Position numbers and translations under genes: made by a program. Shown here one piece after another: positions 43,380-51,408 of a stretch of DNA of 64,000 bases (its first letter is position 1; the number at the start of each line of letters is the position of its first letter). The DNA is from Fibrobacterota bacterium (lineage in GTDB: Bacteria; Fibrobacterota; Fibrobacteria; UBA5070). Below the pieces are notes generated by a model. The model did not search any database and was not told the origin of the DNA. It saw only the letters and a list, made by a program, of their open reading frames with translations. The stretch spans positions 1-64,000 of the forward strand of contig JADKBN010000020.1 of NCBI GenBank assembly GCA_016715065.1. Reading direction: 5' to 3'.

Positions 43380-43416
43380 AAAGGCTGCCTCCTGAAAAGG
43401 GGGTGGCCTTTTCCTT
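43380..43416 (+). terminator. Strong hairpin terminator that contains the lpxC start codon
   Basis: Bases 43380-43392 (AAAGGCTGCCTCC) pair fully with 43399-43411, a 13-bp stem with three G-T wobbles and loop TGAAAA, followed by TTCCTTTTC. The GTG start of lpxC (43403-43405) lies in the 3' arm. The hairpin may end the giant gene transcript and attenuate lpxC, or hide the lpxC start in longer transcripts. Confidence 0.7.
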
Positions 43417-44218
43417 TTCAGGGATTGGCTACCATACGGGTAGGCTCAATCGATTGCGTTTCCAACGTGCCAGGCGGGGGGGCGCCTTCATACGGATTGG
43501 GCAGCGCGATATCTCGCTTCGGGACGAACGGCTTTCACCGGATGCCACTCTGCGCTGCACGAGGTTCGGCGGAGTTGGTCCACTGGAGCATCTGCTGGCG
43601 GCAGTGTGCGTGTTGGGCGTCGACGGCTGGATCCTGGAGGCGCAGCACGAGGATCTCCCCCTCTTCGATGGATCCGCTTTGGCCTGGCAGGAAGCCATTC
43701 TGGCCACGGGTCCTGCAGGATCCCCGTCGGTGGTCCGGGGTCCGGATCAGGCCTTCGAGTGCTCCGATGAGCGCGGTTGGTTTCGTTACCGGCCCTCGAA
43801 ATGTTTGGAGCTTGAGGTGGGCTGGACACAGGGGCTGGAGGGACCGGAAGTCTGGCGAGGAGGAGTCGCGGAACTTTCCGGCTTGCTGAAGGCGCGAACC
43901 TTCGTTCGCTCCCACGAATTTGTGCAGGCGCGGTCCGGCGGGTATCTGGCCGGAGCGGACGCCTGCTCCGGACGCCTGCTCCGAGGGCGGCTTCAGAGCC
44001 CATCCGAAATCCTTTTGGCGAAAGAACTCGGAGTGGATCCTGCCCAGGTTGCCTGGACGGGTGGCGTGCCGCGAATGGCGGGAGAGTGTGCGGCGCACAA
44101 AGCATTGGATCTGCTGGGTGACTTGCAACTGCGGCTGGGCGGGATTCCTCAAGGGAAGATCGAAGTGCAGGACGCGGGGCACTCTCTGCATTTGGCCGCT
44201 TGCGATGGCCTTGGCTGA
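43403..44218 (+). CDS. lpxC: LpxC, UDP-3-O-acyl-GlcNAc deacetylase
   Basis: 271 residues, shorter than E. coli LpxC (305). It carries out the committed step of lipid A synthesis. The start must lie at or before this GTG because the conserved GIGYHTG (equivalent to GVGLHTG) follows at once, and no ATG lies upstream in frame. GPLEHLLAAV carries Glu62 and the zinc ligand His63. HEDLPLFDGSA matches the PIMDGSA region. The C-terminal zinc ligands are His232 and Asp236 (AAHKALDLLGD), with Lys233 between them and the catalytic His260 in DAGHSLH. All catalytic residues are intact. Unusually, it stands alone between two giant beta-helix genes, and a terminator hairpin overlaps its start. Confidence 0.9.
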   Translation: MAFSFSGIGYHTGRLNRLRFQRARRGGAFIRIGQRDISLRDERLSPDATLRCTRFGGVGPLEHLLAAVCVLGVDGWILEAQHEDLPLFDGSALAWQEAILATGPAGSPSVVRGPDQAFECSDERGWFRYRPSKCLELEVGWTQGLEGPEVWRGGVAELSGLLKARTFVRSHEFVQARSGGYLAGADACSGRLLRGRLQSPSEILLAKELGVDPAQVAWTGGVPRMAGECAAHKALDLLGDLQLRLGGIPQGKIEVQDAGHSLHLAACDGLG

Positions 44219-44233
44219 CTCCATCGCCCCTTC

Positions 44234-44252
44234 CGTGCTCCAGTTGAGCACG
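44234..44252 (+). repeat. Inverted repeat downstream of lpxC
   Basis: CGTGCTC (44234-44240) and GAGCACG (44246-44252) form a 7-bp stem with loop CAGTT, 15 nt after the lpxC stop, with no T-run. It could be a weak terminator or an operator for the giant gene 2, whose GGTAAAT box lies at 44302-44308. Confidence 0.4.
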
Positions 44253-44394
44253 AATTGGCAATGGAAAGAACCAGATCGACCCCTACAACGACAGAAATCA
44301 TGGTAAATCTTTGTGTGGACTCCAGTTCTCCAACAAGAGAATCGCGTCCTGATCGCTTACGACATACGTGAAGTTGCCGCTAAAGAGGTTCGCC

Positions 44395-47300
44395 ATGCCC
44401 TTGGTCCGTGCCCATCACACCCTCCTTTCCCTCAGGTCGACACTGATTACCCGCTGGGGATGGTTTGCCGCCGTGCTCTTCGCTCCGGCCGTGCTGCAAG
44501 CCCAAGTCCAAATGAACGTCGGGGCGGGCCAGGCCTATACAACCATCCAACGAGCTGTGGATGCCTGTCCAGCGGCAGGTTGCCGGATCGTACTCACCGA
44601 TTCCCTTTACAATCTGACGCGGGAGGTCTGGATCGAGGAGAAGAACAATCTTTCGATCCAAGCTTCCGCCCAGATGATCGCACTCAAGATCCGACCCCGG
44701 ATCCAGTACACGGGGACGGGTGAATTCACCATCGCCGGCACGGCGGCCAATCCCACCGATCCTTTGCGGCCGGCCGGCTGGAAGAAATGGCCCAACAAAG
44801 GAACGAGCCAGCGTGGAGCGGGAGCGGCAGGCGATACCGGCGCCGCTGCGAATCCCTACAGCACCAGCGGATTCCAGAACAACGGCTATGTGGTGGTTTA
44901 CAAGTCCACCAACATCCTGATCGACGGAATCCACATCGATGGGAAGAAGCCGGTCACCTTCGTCAACAGGGGGATCTGGGACGACAAGTACGATGTCTTC
45001 TTCGGAAACGTCGGGATCAACTTGTTCCAGTCCAAGAAGGTGGTGGTCCGCAACACGGAAGTCCGCAACTGTTTCGCCGGGTTCTACATCCAGAATCGAA
45101 ACGTGGGAGGGGCGTTCGCGGCACCCAACCCGAACGATCTCGACGTGCGGACCATTGTTCCCTATTCGCGGTTCGGACAGATGGGCGACCACCTGATCGA
45201 ACGCAACTACGTCCACAACAACTGGTTTGTGATCTACAACGAGATGGAATGGGACATCGGCTCCACCATCCGTTACAACCTGCTGGACCAGAACTACAAC
45301 ACGCAGTTCGCGCAAAACAGCGATTCCTCGTCCGATGCCAACAACATGACCGGCGGGTTCATGTATCTGAAGGACGTGCGAATCGTTCCGCACAAGATCT
45401 ACAACAACACGATCAACGGCTCGACCATGATCTTCGCCAACAGCTATTTCAAGCCCGGAGTCCAGCACTACTTCTACAACAACCTGATCACCAATTTCAA
45501 TCGCCAGGGGATCAACGCGAGGATGATCTCCGATGGGCGCCAGTACATGCAGTACTACAAGGACTTCCTCTACAACAACACCTTCGAGGTGGGCCAACCG
45601 GATTCGCTCTACCAGATCCAGAACGAACAATCGGGGCAGGTCAGGGATGCCGCCGCGTGTGCCGCGGTGAACCAGACCTCGCCGTGCTACCTGACTTGGG
45701 ACAAGCCTGTCCAGGTCTTGCAGAGTGTGAAAAACCAGTGGCTCTGGACCGGATGGATGACCGCGCAGGGAGCCAACTACACGGGCATGTACAAGGCGGC
45801 CCCCTACCAGGCCTACAATGCGCAGAACATCGATTTCTTCCACCAGGGTGGAGTGATCAAGTACGTGAAGGGGCCTGCGGGAACCACTCCCACCATCGAC
45901 ATTTCCGCCCAAGCCAATTATTGGGTCCGAAAGCTCCCTTACAAGAGCACAACCCCCGGGGCGGCAGGATTTCTCGAACCGCGGTGGGACTCGGCCATCG
46001 TCGATTCCTCCGTCACGGACAAGGGCTGGGCTTCGGCGGGCAATCGGGACATGGACGGATCCATGGTGGACCGGGGCGCGATTTCCGAGGCCGGTGACGG
46101 GCTGATTTCGCCTCTGGTCCTCAAAGACCAGTTCATCGTGACCCTCGACAAGTCCGCTCGGACCGTTTCCTTCCAGTACTGTCTGGAGTCCACCGGCGCG
46201 ACCTCGGATCTCGCCTTCGAGATGACGAGCTATTACCGGACGATCGCCCTGACCAAGGAAGGCCCCAACGGGGACATTCCCACCCCCGCCTTTCCAGCAC
46301 CGGTGCAATTGACAAATACCGGCTCCAAGCCCCAGGCCAACTCGTGCGGAATCTTCAAGGCGTCCCTGCCCTCCGCTCCGTTGGACACCTTCGCGCGCTT
46401 CGATCTGGTGGTCAAGGGCGAAGTGGACGGCAAGCCCACCAAATCCAACGTGGGCGTGTGGGTGTGGCGCCAGACGCAGTACAAGCTGGATGTCTATTTC
46501 ACGCGGTCCGCCAACGGAACCGACACCATCTCCTCGGCCCGAGTGGGCGAGCCCATCTACATGCGCGTGGTGGGGCGTCGCACCGACAACAACACGTCGA
46601 TCCCTATGATCGATTTGCTCGCCGCCACGCCGGACCGCAACATGTTCCTGTTGCCCTCCGACAAGCAGGTGATGCCCGGCGACACAATCGGCAGGAACCT
46701 GACCGGAGGTGTCGGAAGCTACAACGTCCGGTTCACCCAGACAGGAACCGTCACCGTGGCCATGTCCGGCATGGTGGGCAAATTGCCGGTGCCGGGGGCG
46801 GGCGTGATCAACATCCGACCTGGGCTTCCCGAAAAGGTGATCTGGCAGAATCCGCCGGATTGGATGTACGTGGACCGGACCATCCCGCGCGATTCCGCGG
46901 CGACCATCATGGACCAGGCCCCCACACCCATCACCCTCCAGGTGGTGGACAGGTTCGGCAACAACGTGGACACCATCGCCGACGTGGCGCTGGGATACCT
47001 CGCCATCGATCCGGGCATCCTTCGCCAGGGTTACGCCGCCGCCGCCGCAGGTCCGTTCACGGCCACGCAGGCCAAGAGCGACGTGACCGGGCTGGTCTCG
47101 CTGTTCCACTTCGTTGAGGGAACGGAGGGACGCAAGTTCTGGGGTTTCGCCAACGTGGCGGGAAAGTCGGAAATCGATTCGGCCCTCATGAAGGTCGGCA
47201 AGCCCCGGGCCCAGCTGTACTTCGTTCCAGCCTCGAAAATCGACACATTCATCACCATCGCGATGCCGGTCCATCTGATTCTTTCCAAGAACGGAACGGT

Positions 47301-50088
47301 GCCGGATGCCACCGACTCCTGGTCGGGCGCCACCGTTGGATTGAAATCGGTTGGGGGCACCAAATTCTACGCCACCGCGACCTCCACCACCCCCCTGGAT
47401 TCGGCCGCATTGGTGGCGGGTGTGCTTGATCTGTGGGTGAGATCCGACGTACCCCTGACCAACGACACCCTGAGAGCTTCCCATCCCTGGATCGGGAATG
47501 GAGTTCCGGCCGTTTTCGCTCCGGTCACTTTCCGGCTTCCTCCCAAACCCGACGCCCCGGAGCCCGCCCAGGGAATCTTCCTGGACAAGGATTGCGATGG
47601 CCTTGCTGACTCCGCTGTGATCGCCTTCAAGCCACTGGGCGGTTCCGTGCGGGTGGCCGTCCTCGATACGTCGAAGGTCCGGCTCAGCCGCGTGGTTTTC
47701 CGCCTCGGCACCGACACGGTCTCCCTGGATTCGACACGGATCCATCCGCTGCCTGGAAACACCTCGCTGGGAATTTCCCTGGGAGCAGCCCTTCCCGGAC
47801 TGCCAGCATGGGTGCCCAGCGCCCAGGTGAGAGTCGTGGCTTCGTTGCGCCGCCCTCCCGCCGCCGATACGCAGGTGGTGTTGGGGGATGGCAACTTCGT
47901 ACCCGTGACCGACGGCATCGGGCCGCGTCCAGTGTTGGCGACCATCGTGGAAAACACCACCCCTGGCATCGACACCCTCAAGGTCCGGTTCAGCGAGCCG
48001 GTCACCTTCGCCGGGGCCACTCTTCCTTTCCGGAGCTTCGCCGGCGGCTTGGAAACGACTCCAGCCGCTGCACTCGCCGCCCAGGTGGTTGTGGGTAGCG
48101 GAACCAACGAGTTGGTGTTCGTGGTGCAAGGGAACACTTCCGGAACCATCGCGGAAGGAGTGCGTATCGCGATCGCTACCGCCTCCGGATTGGCCGATCT
48201 TTCCGGCAACCAAGGAAGGTTCAGCGAATGTGGAGGCGACACCGCCCAGGTCGCTCTGCAGCCGATCGCCGTACCGATCGTCGATACATGGATGTCCGAT
48301 CGCGATGGCGATGGCCGCGCGGATGCGGTCAACATCGTGTTTCGTCGCGAATTCCGCAAACCTTCCGAAGCCCCAGATCAGATCACAGTGGGAAGCTGGA
48401 TCCAGACCACGGACGCCTCCTACCCATGGACCGATGCCGTGGCCATCGCACCGGCGACCTACCAGCTTCCGGTGAACGTCGGCCACGGGTTGACCGTTGG
48501 AACCGGGCGCGACGGTACGGGCAAGCTGACCCTTGTGCAAGGCACCATGCGCCGTGAGGATTACGTCCTTCGTGATTCCGTGCCGCCAGTGGCCATCGCG
48601 ACCGCCAAGCTGGACTACACCGATGGTCCCGACAAGCTCACGGTTCGGTTCTCGGAGGCCGTCAAGGCCGATCTCCGGGCTGGCCTTACGGTGATGCTCG
48701 TCCTGAAGACGCCCGCGGGCGACCAGCCGCTGTCCGTGCTCGCCACTTCGGTCCCGTCAGATCTTGTCGGAGCGAACTCGGGGACCTTCGATTTGCCAGC
48801 CGGATCCGTCCAACCCGGCGATTCGATCCGCATGGCGATCGTGGGGTCCGCCCTGCGGGCAGTCTCCGCCAACCAACTGCCCGCATCGACGGGAGCGGCC
48901 CCCTATGTCCCGGTGGTCGCCGGAGACCGTGCACCGGATACGGCTTGGATCCTGGACCAGAATGGCGATGGAAATGCCGATGCCGTGCGCATGGTCTGGA
49001 AACGACCAATGTTGGGATCGCCCATCTTTGGATTTTCCTGGCAGGGGGCGTCCATCGAGGTGGATAGCATCGCCTACGGAAAGCGCCTGGTGGGCCTCAC
49101 CGACGTCACCCTTCCCGTGGCGGGTTTCCCCTCCGGCATCACCGAGGGCAAAGGCCAGGGCACATCCATCAGCGTGGTGGAAGGTGCTCGCGTGACTCCT
49201 TTGAAATTCACCCTGCTGGATGGCATGGCGCCGGTGGTGAAGTCGATCTTCGTGTCCTACGGACAAGTGGAAGGGACCGCCGATACCATCGCGTTGGTTC
49301 TTTCCGAGCCATTGAAGGGGCCAACGGTGCCGTCGTTCCTGTTGGATCTTTTGCGCCGTGGGGAACAGAAAGCGTTCTACCCGCGGGATCTTGGTGCGTT
49401 CATCATCGGTTCCGGCGAACGCTTGCTGGTGATCTGCGACAGTTGCACCGATGGCATCACCACCTTCGGGCTGCCGGCCTTCGGAGACAGCGGTCGGTTG
49501 TCCAGAGGGCTTTCGGACACCAATGGCAATCTCGTTGGGGATGTTTCCCTGCGCGTTCCCGTGTTGACCGGACCCTATCCGATCCGTTACAAGGCTTCGG
49601 TTTTCCCCAGGCCTGTCTTCGAAGACACGCTGACCACCAAAATCACCGATGCGCTGCCCCCGCTGACGGTCTGGGTGCTCCCCGTCGCGGCTTCGGGCCA
49701 GGCGGCCCCGCTTTCTTCGACAGGGACTTCCGGTCTCCAATCGTTGGGCATGGCGGACGTCGCTGCCGGTCTGTTCGGCGTGCGGGTGGAGTTGAACACA
49801 TCCTTCGACGGCCAGGTGCTCGCCTACGACAACCTGGGTGTGTTCGTCGGAAAGCTCGAGCTGAAGATCGATCGGGACAGTCTGGACGCAGCTGGCATGG
49901 TTCAGGGCAACGGCAAATACACCGTATTGCTTTCGCTCAACGGGATGGGTGGTGACAAGGGCCACCTGGCTTCGGGCGTCTACACGATGCGTCTGGTCTC
50001 CTACAGCCAGCAATCTGTCAATGGCGTGGATGTGCGGGTGATGATCCAAAACAAGCTGTTCAAGGTCGGCTACAAGCGCAAACTCTGA
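44395..50088 (+). CDS. Giant secreted beta-helix surface protein 2, 1897 aa
   Basis: The ATG at 44395 is preferred (AAAGAGG upstream) over an in-frame GTG at 44368. The signal peptide ends FAPAVLQAQ. It aligns with surface protein 1 throughout: beta-helix (TTIQRAVDACPAAGC, ILIDGIHIDGK, VVRNTEVRNCFAGFY), Ig-like middle (DRFGNNVDTIADVALGY), and three D-x-D-x-D-G repeats near residues 1061 (FLDKDCDGLADSAV), 1299 (MSDRDGDGRADAVNIVF) and 1517 (ILDQNGDGNADAVRMVW). The same C-terminal domain (VLAYDNLGVFVGK, ASGVYTMRLVSYSQQSVNG) ends FKVGYKRKL. It lies between lpxC and fabZ and is followed by a strong terminator. Function is unknown; adhesion, glycan binding or a surface-layer role is plausible. Confidence 0.88.
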   Translation: MPLVRAHHTLLSLRSTLITRWGWFAAVLFAPAVLQAQVQMNVGAGQAYTTIQRAVDACPAAGCRIVLTDSLYNLTREVWIEEKNNLSIQASAQMIALKIRPRIQYTGTGEFTIAGTAANPTDPLRPAGWKKWPNKGTSQRGAGAAGDTGAAANPYSTSGFQNNGYVVVYKSTNILIDGIHIDGKKPVTFVNRGIWDDKYDVFFGNVGINLFQSKKVVVRNTEVRNCFAGFYIQNRNVGGAFAAPNPNDLDVRTIVPYSRFGQMGDHLIERNYVHNNWFVIYNEMEWDIGSTIRYNLLDQNYNTQFAQNSDSSSDANNMTGGFMYLKDVRIVPHKIYNNTINGSTMIFANSYFKPGVQHYFYNNLITNFNRQGINARMISDGRQYMQYYKDFLYNNTFEVGQPDSLYQIQNEQSGQVRDAAACAAVNQTSPCYLTWDKPVQVLQSVKNQWLWTGWMTAQGANYTGMYKAAPYQAYNAQNIDFFHQGGVIKYVKGPAGTTPTIDISAQANYWVRKLPYKSTTPGAAGFLEPRWDSAIVDSSVTDKGWASAGNRDMDGSMVDRGAISEAGDGLISPLVLKDQFIVTLDKSARTVSFQYCLESTGATSDLAFEMTSYYRTIALTKEGPNGDIPTPAFPAPVQLTNTGSKPQANSCGIFKASLPSAPLDTFARFDLVVKGEVDGKPTKSNVGVWVWRQTQYKLDVYFTRSANGTDTISSARVGEPIYMRVVGRRTDNNTSIPMIDLLAATPDRNMFLLPSDKQVMPGDTIGRNLTGGVGSYNVRFTQTGTVTVAMSGMVGKLPVPGAGVINIRPGLPEKVIWQNPPDWMYVDRTIPRDSAATIMDQAPTPITLQVVDRFGNNVDTIADVALGYLAIDPGILRQGYAAAAAGPFTATQAKSDVTGLVSLFHFVEGTEGRKFWGFANVAGKSEIDSALMKVGKPRAQLYFVPASKIDTFITIAMPVHLILSKNGTVPDATDSWSGATVGLKSVGGTKFYATATSTTPLDSAALVAGVLDLWVRSDVPLTNDTLRASHPWIGNGVPAVFAPVTFRLPPKPDAPEPAQGIFLDKDCDGLADSAVIAFKPLGGSVRVAVLDTSKVRLSRVVFRLGTDTVSLDSTRIHPLPGNTSLGISLGAALPGLPAWVPSAQVRVVASLRRPPAADTQVVLGDGNFVPVTDGIGPRPVLATIVENTTPGIDTLKVRFSEPVTFAGATLPFRSFAGGLETTPAAALAAQVVVGSGTNELVFVVQGNTSGTIAEGVRIAIATASGLADLSGNQGRFSECGGDTAQVALQPIAVPIVDTWMSDRDGDGRADAVNIVFRREFRKPSEAPDQITVGSWIQTTDASYPWTDAVAIAPATYQLPVNVGHGLTVGTGRDGTGKLTLVQGTMRREDYVLRDSVPPVAIATAKLDYTDGPDKLTVRFSEAVKADLRAGLTVMLVLKTPAGDQPLSVLATSVPSDLVGANSGTFDLPAGSVQPGDSIRMAIVGSALRAVSANQLPASTGAAPYVPVVAGDRAPDTAWILDQNGDGNADAVRMVWKRPMLGSPIFGFSWQGASIEVDSIAYGKRLVGLTDVTLPVAGFPSGITEGKGQGTSISVVEGARVTPLKFTLLDGMAPVVKSIFVSYGQVEGTADTIALVLSEPLKGPTVPSFLLDLLRRGEQKAFYPRDLGAFIIGSGERLLVICDSCTDGITTFGLPAFGDSGRLSRGLSDTNGNLVGDVSLRVPVLTGPYPIRYKASVFPRPVFEDTLTTKITDALPPLTVWVLPVAASGQAAPLSSTGTSGLQSLGMADVAAGLFGVRVELNTSFDGQVLAYDNLGVFVGKLELKIDRDSLDAAGMVQGNGKYTVLLSLNGMGGDKGHLASGVYTMRLVSYSQQSVNGVDVRVMIQNKLFKVGYKRKL

Positions 50089-50112
50089 TCGGCGGCACAA
50101 TCGGCTATCTTG

Positions 50113-50148
50113 GTGGGTCCGGCGGGTTGACGTCGGACCCACTTGTTT
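50113..50148 (+). terminator. Intrinsic terminator between the giant gene 2 and fabZ
   Basis: GTGGGTCCG (50113-50121) and CGGACCCAC (50134-50142) form a perfect 9-bp stem with a 12-nt loop, followed by TTGTTT. A TATCTT box at 50106-50111 could start a fabZ transcript inside the left arm and so escape the hairpin; this is inference. Confidence 0.7.
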
Positions 50149-50164
50149 CAAGGAACCGCTTTCG

Positions 50165-50632
50165 ATGCCACGCCTTGCCGACCTTCCCAAGCCCAACACT
50201 CCAGGATGCGTCCTCGACCATGCCGGGATCCTTGCCGTGCTGCCGCACCGCCATCCTTTCCTTTTCGTCGACCGACTCCTGGAGTTCGAAGAGGGCAAGC
50301 GTGCGGTCGGATTGAAGCAAGCGAGCTTTGGCGAGCCGCATTTTGTCGGTCACTTTCCGGCGGACCCGGTGATGCCCGGCGTGATCCAGATCGAGGCCCT
50401 CGCCCAAGTGGCGACCATCCTGGTGCTGTTGTCGTTTCCGATGGACGGAAAACGTCCGGCTTTCCTGGGGATCGACAAGGCTCGATTCCGTCGAGCGGTC
50501 CGGCCGGGTGATTCCCTGCGGCTGGAAGTGGATCTGTTGAGCTTCCGACGCAACATGGCCACCGTGCAATCGCGGATCCTGATCGACGGCCAACTCTCGT
50601 GCGAGGCCGAACTGATGGCGACCATGGTGTGA
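50165..50632 (+). CDS. fabZ: FabZ, 3-hydroxyacyl-ACP dehydratase
   Basis: 155 residues, hot-dog fold. It dehydrates 3-hydroxyacyl-ACP in fatty acid synthesis and competes with LpxA for that substrate. The catalytic His63 is in FVGHFPADPVMPGV and Glu77 in IQIEALAQVA; the N-terminal PHRHPFLFVDRLLEFEEGK is typical. CAAGGA precedes the ATG. The stop region ATGGTGTGAGC overlaps the lpxA GTG. In many Bacteroidota fabZ is fused to lpxC; here the two are separate and 5.9 kb apart. Confidence 0.94.
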   Translation: MPRLADLPKPNTPGCVLDHAGILAVLPHRHPFLFVDRLLEFEEGKRAVGLKQASFGEPHFVGHFPADPVMPGVIQIEALAQVATILVLLSFPMDGKRPAFLGIDKARFRRAVRPGDSLRLEVDLLSFRRNMATVQSRILIDGQLSCEAELMATMV

Positions 50633-51408
50633 GCGAAGCCTCCGCCTCGATCGACCCGCACGCCGCGGTCCATCCATCGGCCAAACTCGGGGACGGGTGC
50701 GTCGTTGGCCCGTTTTGCGTGGTCGAACCGGAATGCATCGTGGGCGATGGCTGCGTGTTGGAAGCGTTTTCCCGCATCTGCGCGGGAGCCGTGGTCGGAG
50801 CGAACTCCCGGATAGGTCAGGGCGCTTCGGTGGGCGGACTCGCCCAGGTGCGCGGCTTGATTTCGGGAGGTGGCTGCCGGCTGGGCGAGGGTGTGCGCGT
50901 GGGCGAGTACGCCACCATCCACGCATCTTCGGTTCCCGACGGGTGGACCACGATCGAGGACGAGGCGATGGTCCTCGCCTATGCCCACGTGGCCCACGAC
51001 TGTCGCGTGGGTGCGCGCAGCGTTCTGGCCAACGGCGTCCAGCTGGGCGGCCATGTCCAGGTCGGAGCGGATGCCTTCCTTGGCGGCGGGGCCCATGTCC
51101 ATCAATTCGTGGCGGTGGGCGATCTTGCTTTCGTGGCGGGATGCCTGCGGCTGGATCGCGACTTGGCGCCGTGGTCCAGGGCCTTGGGGGAACCGCCCCG
51201 CTGGGCCGGGACCAACCGCGTCGCGCTAGCACGCACCCCCGGAGCCCCCGATCGCGCCCAGGCGGAGGACTGCTTGCGCACGTTGTTTCGCAGAGGGCTT
51301 CTGGTCGAGGCCGCCCTGGAGCGCTTGCACGCAAGCGATTCCCCCACGGCGGCGGCGTTAGCAATTTTTGTCAAGGCATCCCGGCGTGGCCTCCTCCGCC
51401 CCGGGTAG
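50629..51408 (+). CDS. lpxA: LpxA, UDP-GlcNAc O-acyltransferase
   Basis: 259 residues, close to E. coli LpxA (262). It performs the first acylation of lipid A. The hexapeptide left-handed beta-helix runs from IDPHAAVHPSAKLGDGCVVG to about 190. The key histidines are in YAHVAHDCRVG (H120 and the catalytic H123), followed by GGHVQVGADAFLGGGAHVHQ as in the family. The C-terminal helical domain includes RTLFRRGLLVEAALERLHA. It starts at a GTG overlapping the fabZ stop. Its last 23 nt overlap the histidine kinase gene. Confidence 0.94.
   Translation: MSEASASIDPHAAVHPSAKLGDGCVVGPFCVVEPECIVGDGCVLEAFSRICAGAVVGANSRIGQGASVGGLAQVRGLISGGGCRLGEGVRVGEYATIHASSVPDGWTTIEDEAMVLAYAHVAHDCRVGARSVLANGVQLGGHVQVGADAFLGGGAHVHQFVAVGDLAFVAGCLRLDRDLAPWSRALGEPPRWAGTNRVALARTPGAPDRAQAEDCLRTLFRRGLLVEAALERLHASDSPTAAALAIFVKASRRGLLRPG

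Noticed and set aside
43403..44218. LpxC suspected to lack a zinc ligand because HTVEH is not present
   Set aside because: The ligand is the His of the EH pair, which is retained in PLEHLLAA; the other ligands (H232, D236) and H260 are also intact.
37299..50088. The giant genes as phage or transposon cargo
   Set aside because: No integrase, transposase, target-site duplication or terminal repeats are visible; both genes have ordinary composition and signal peptides.
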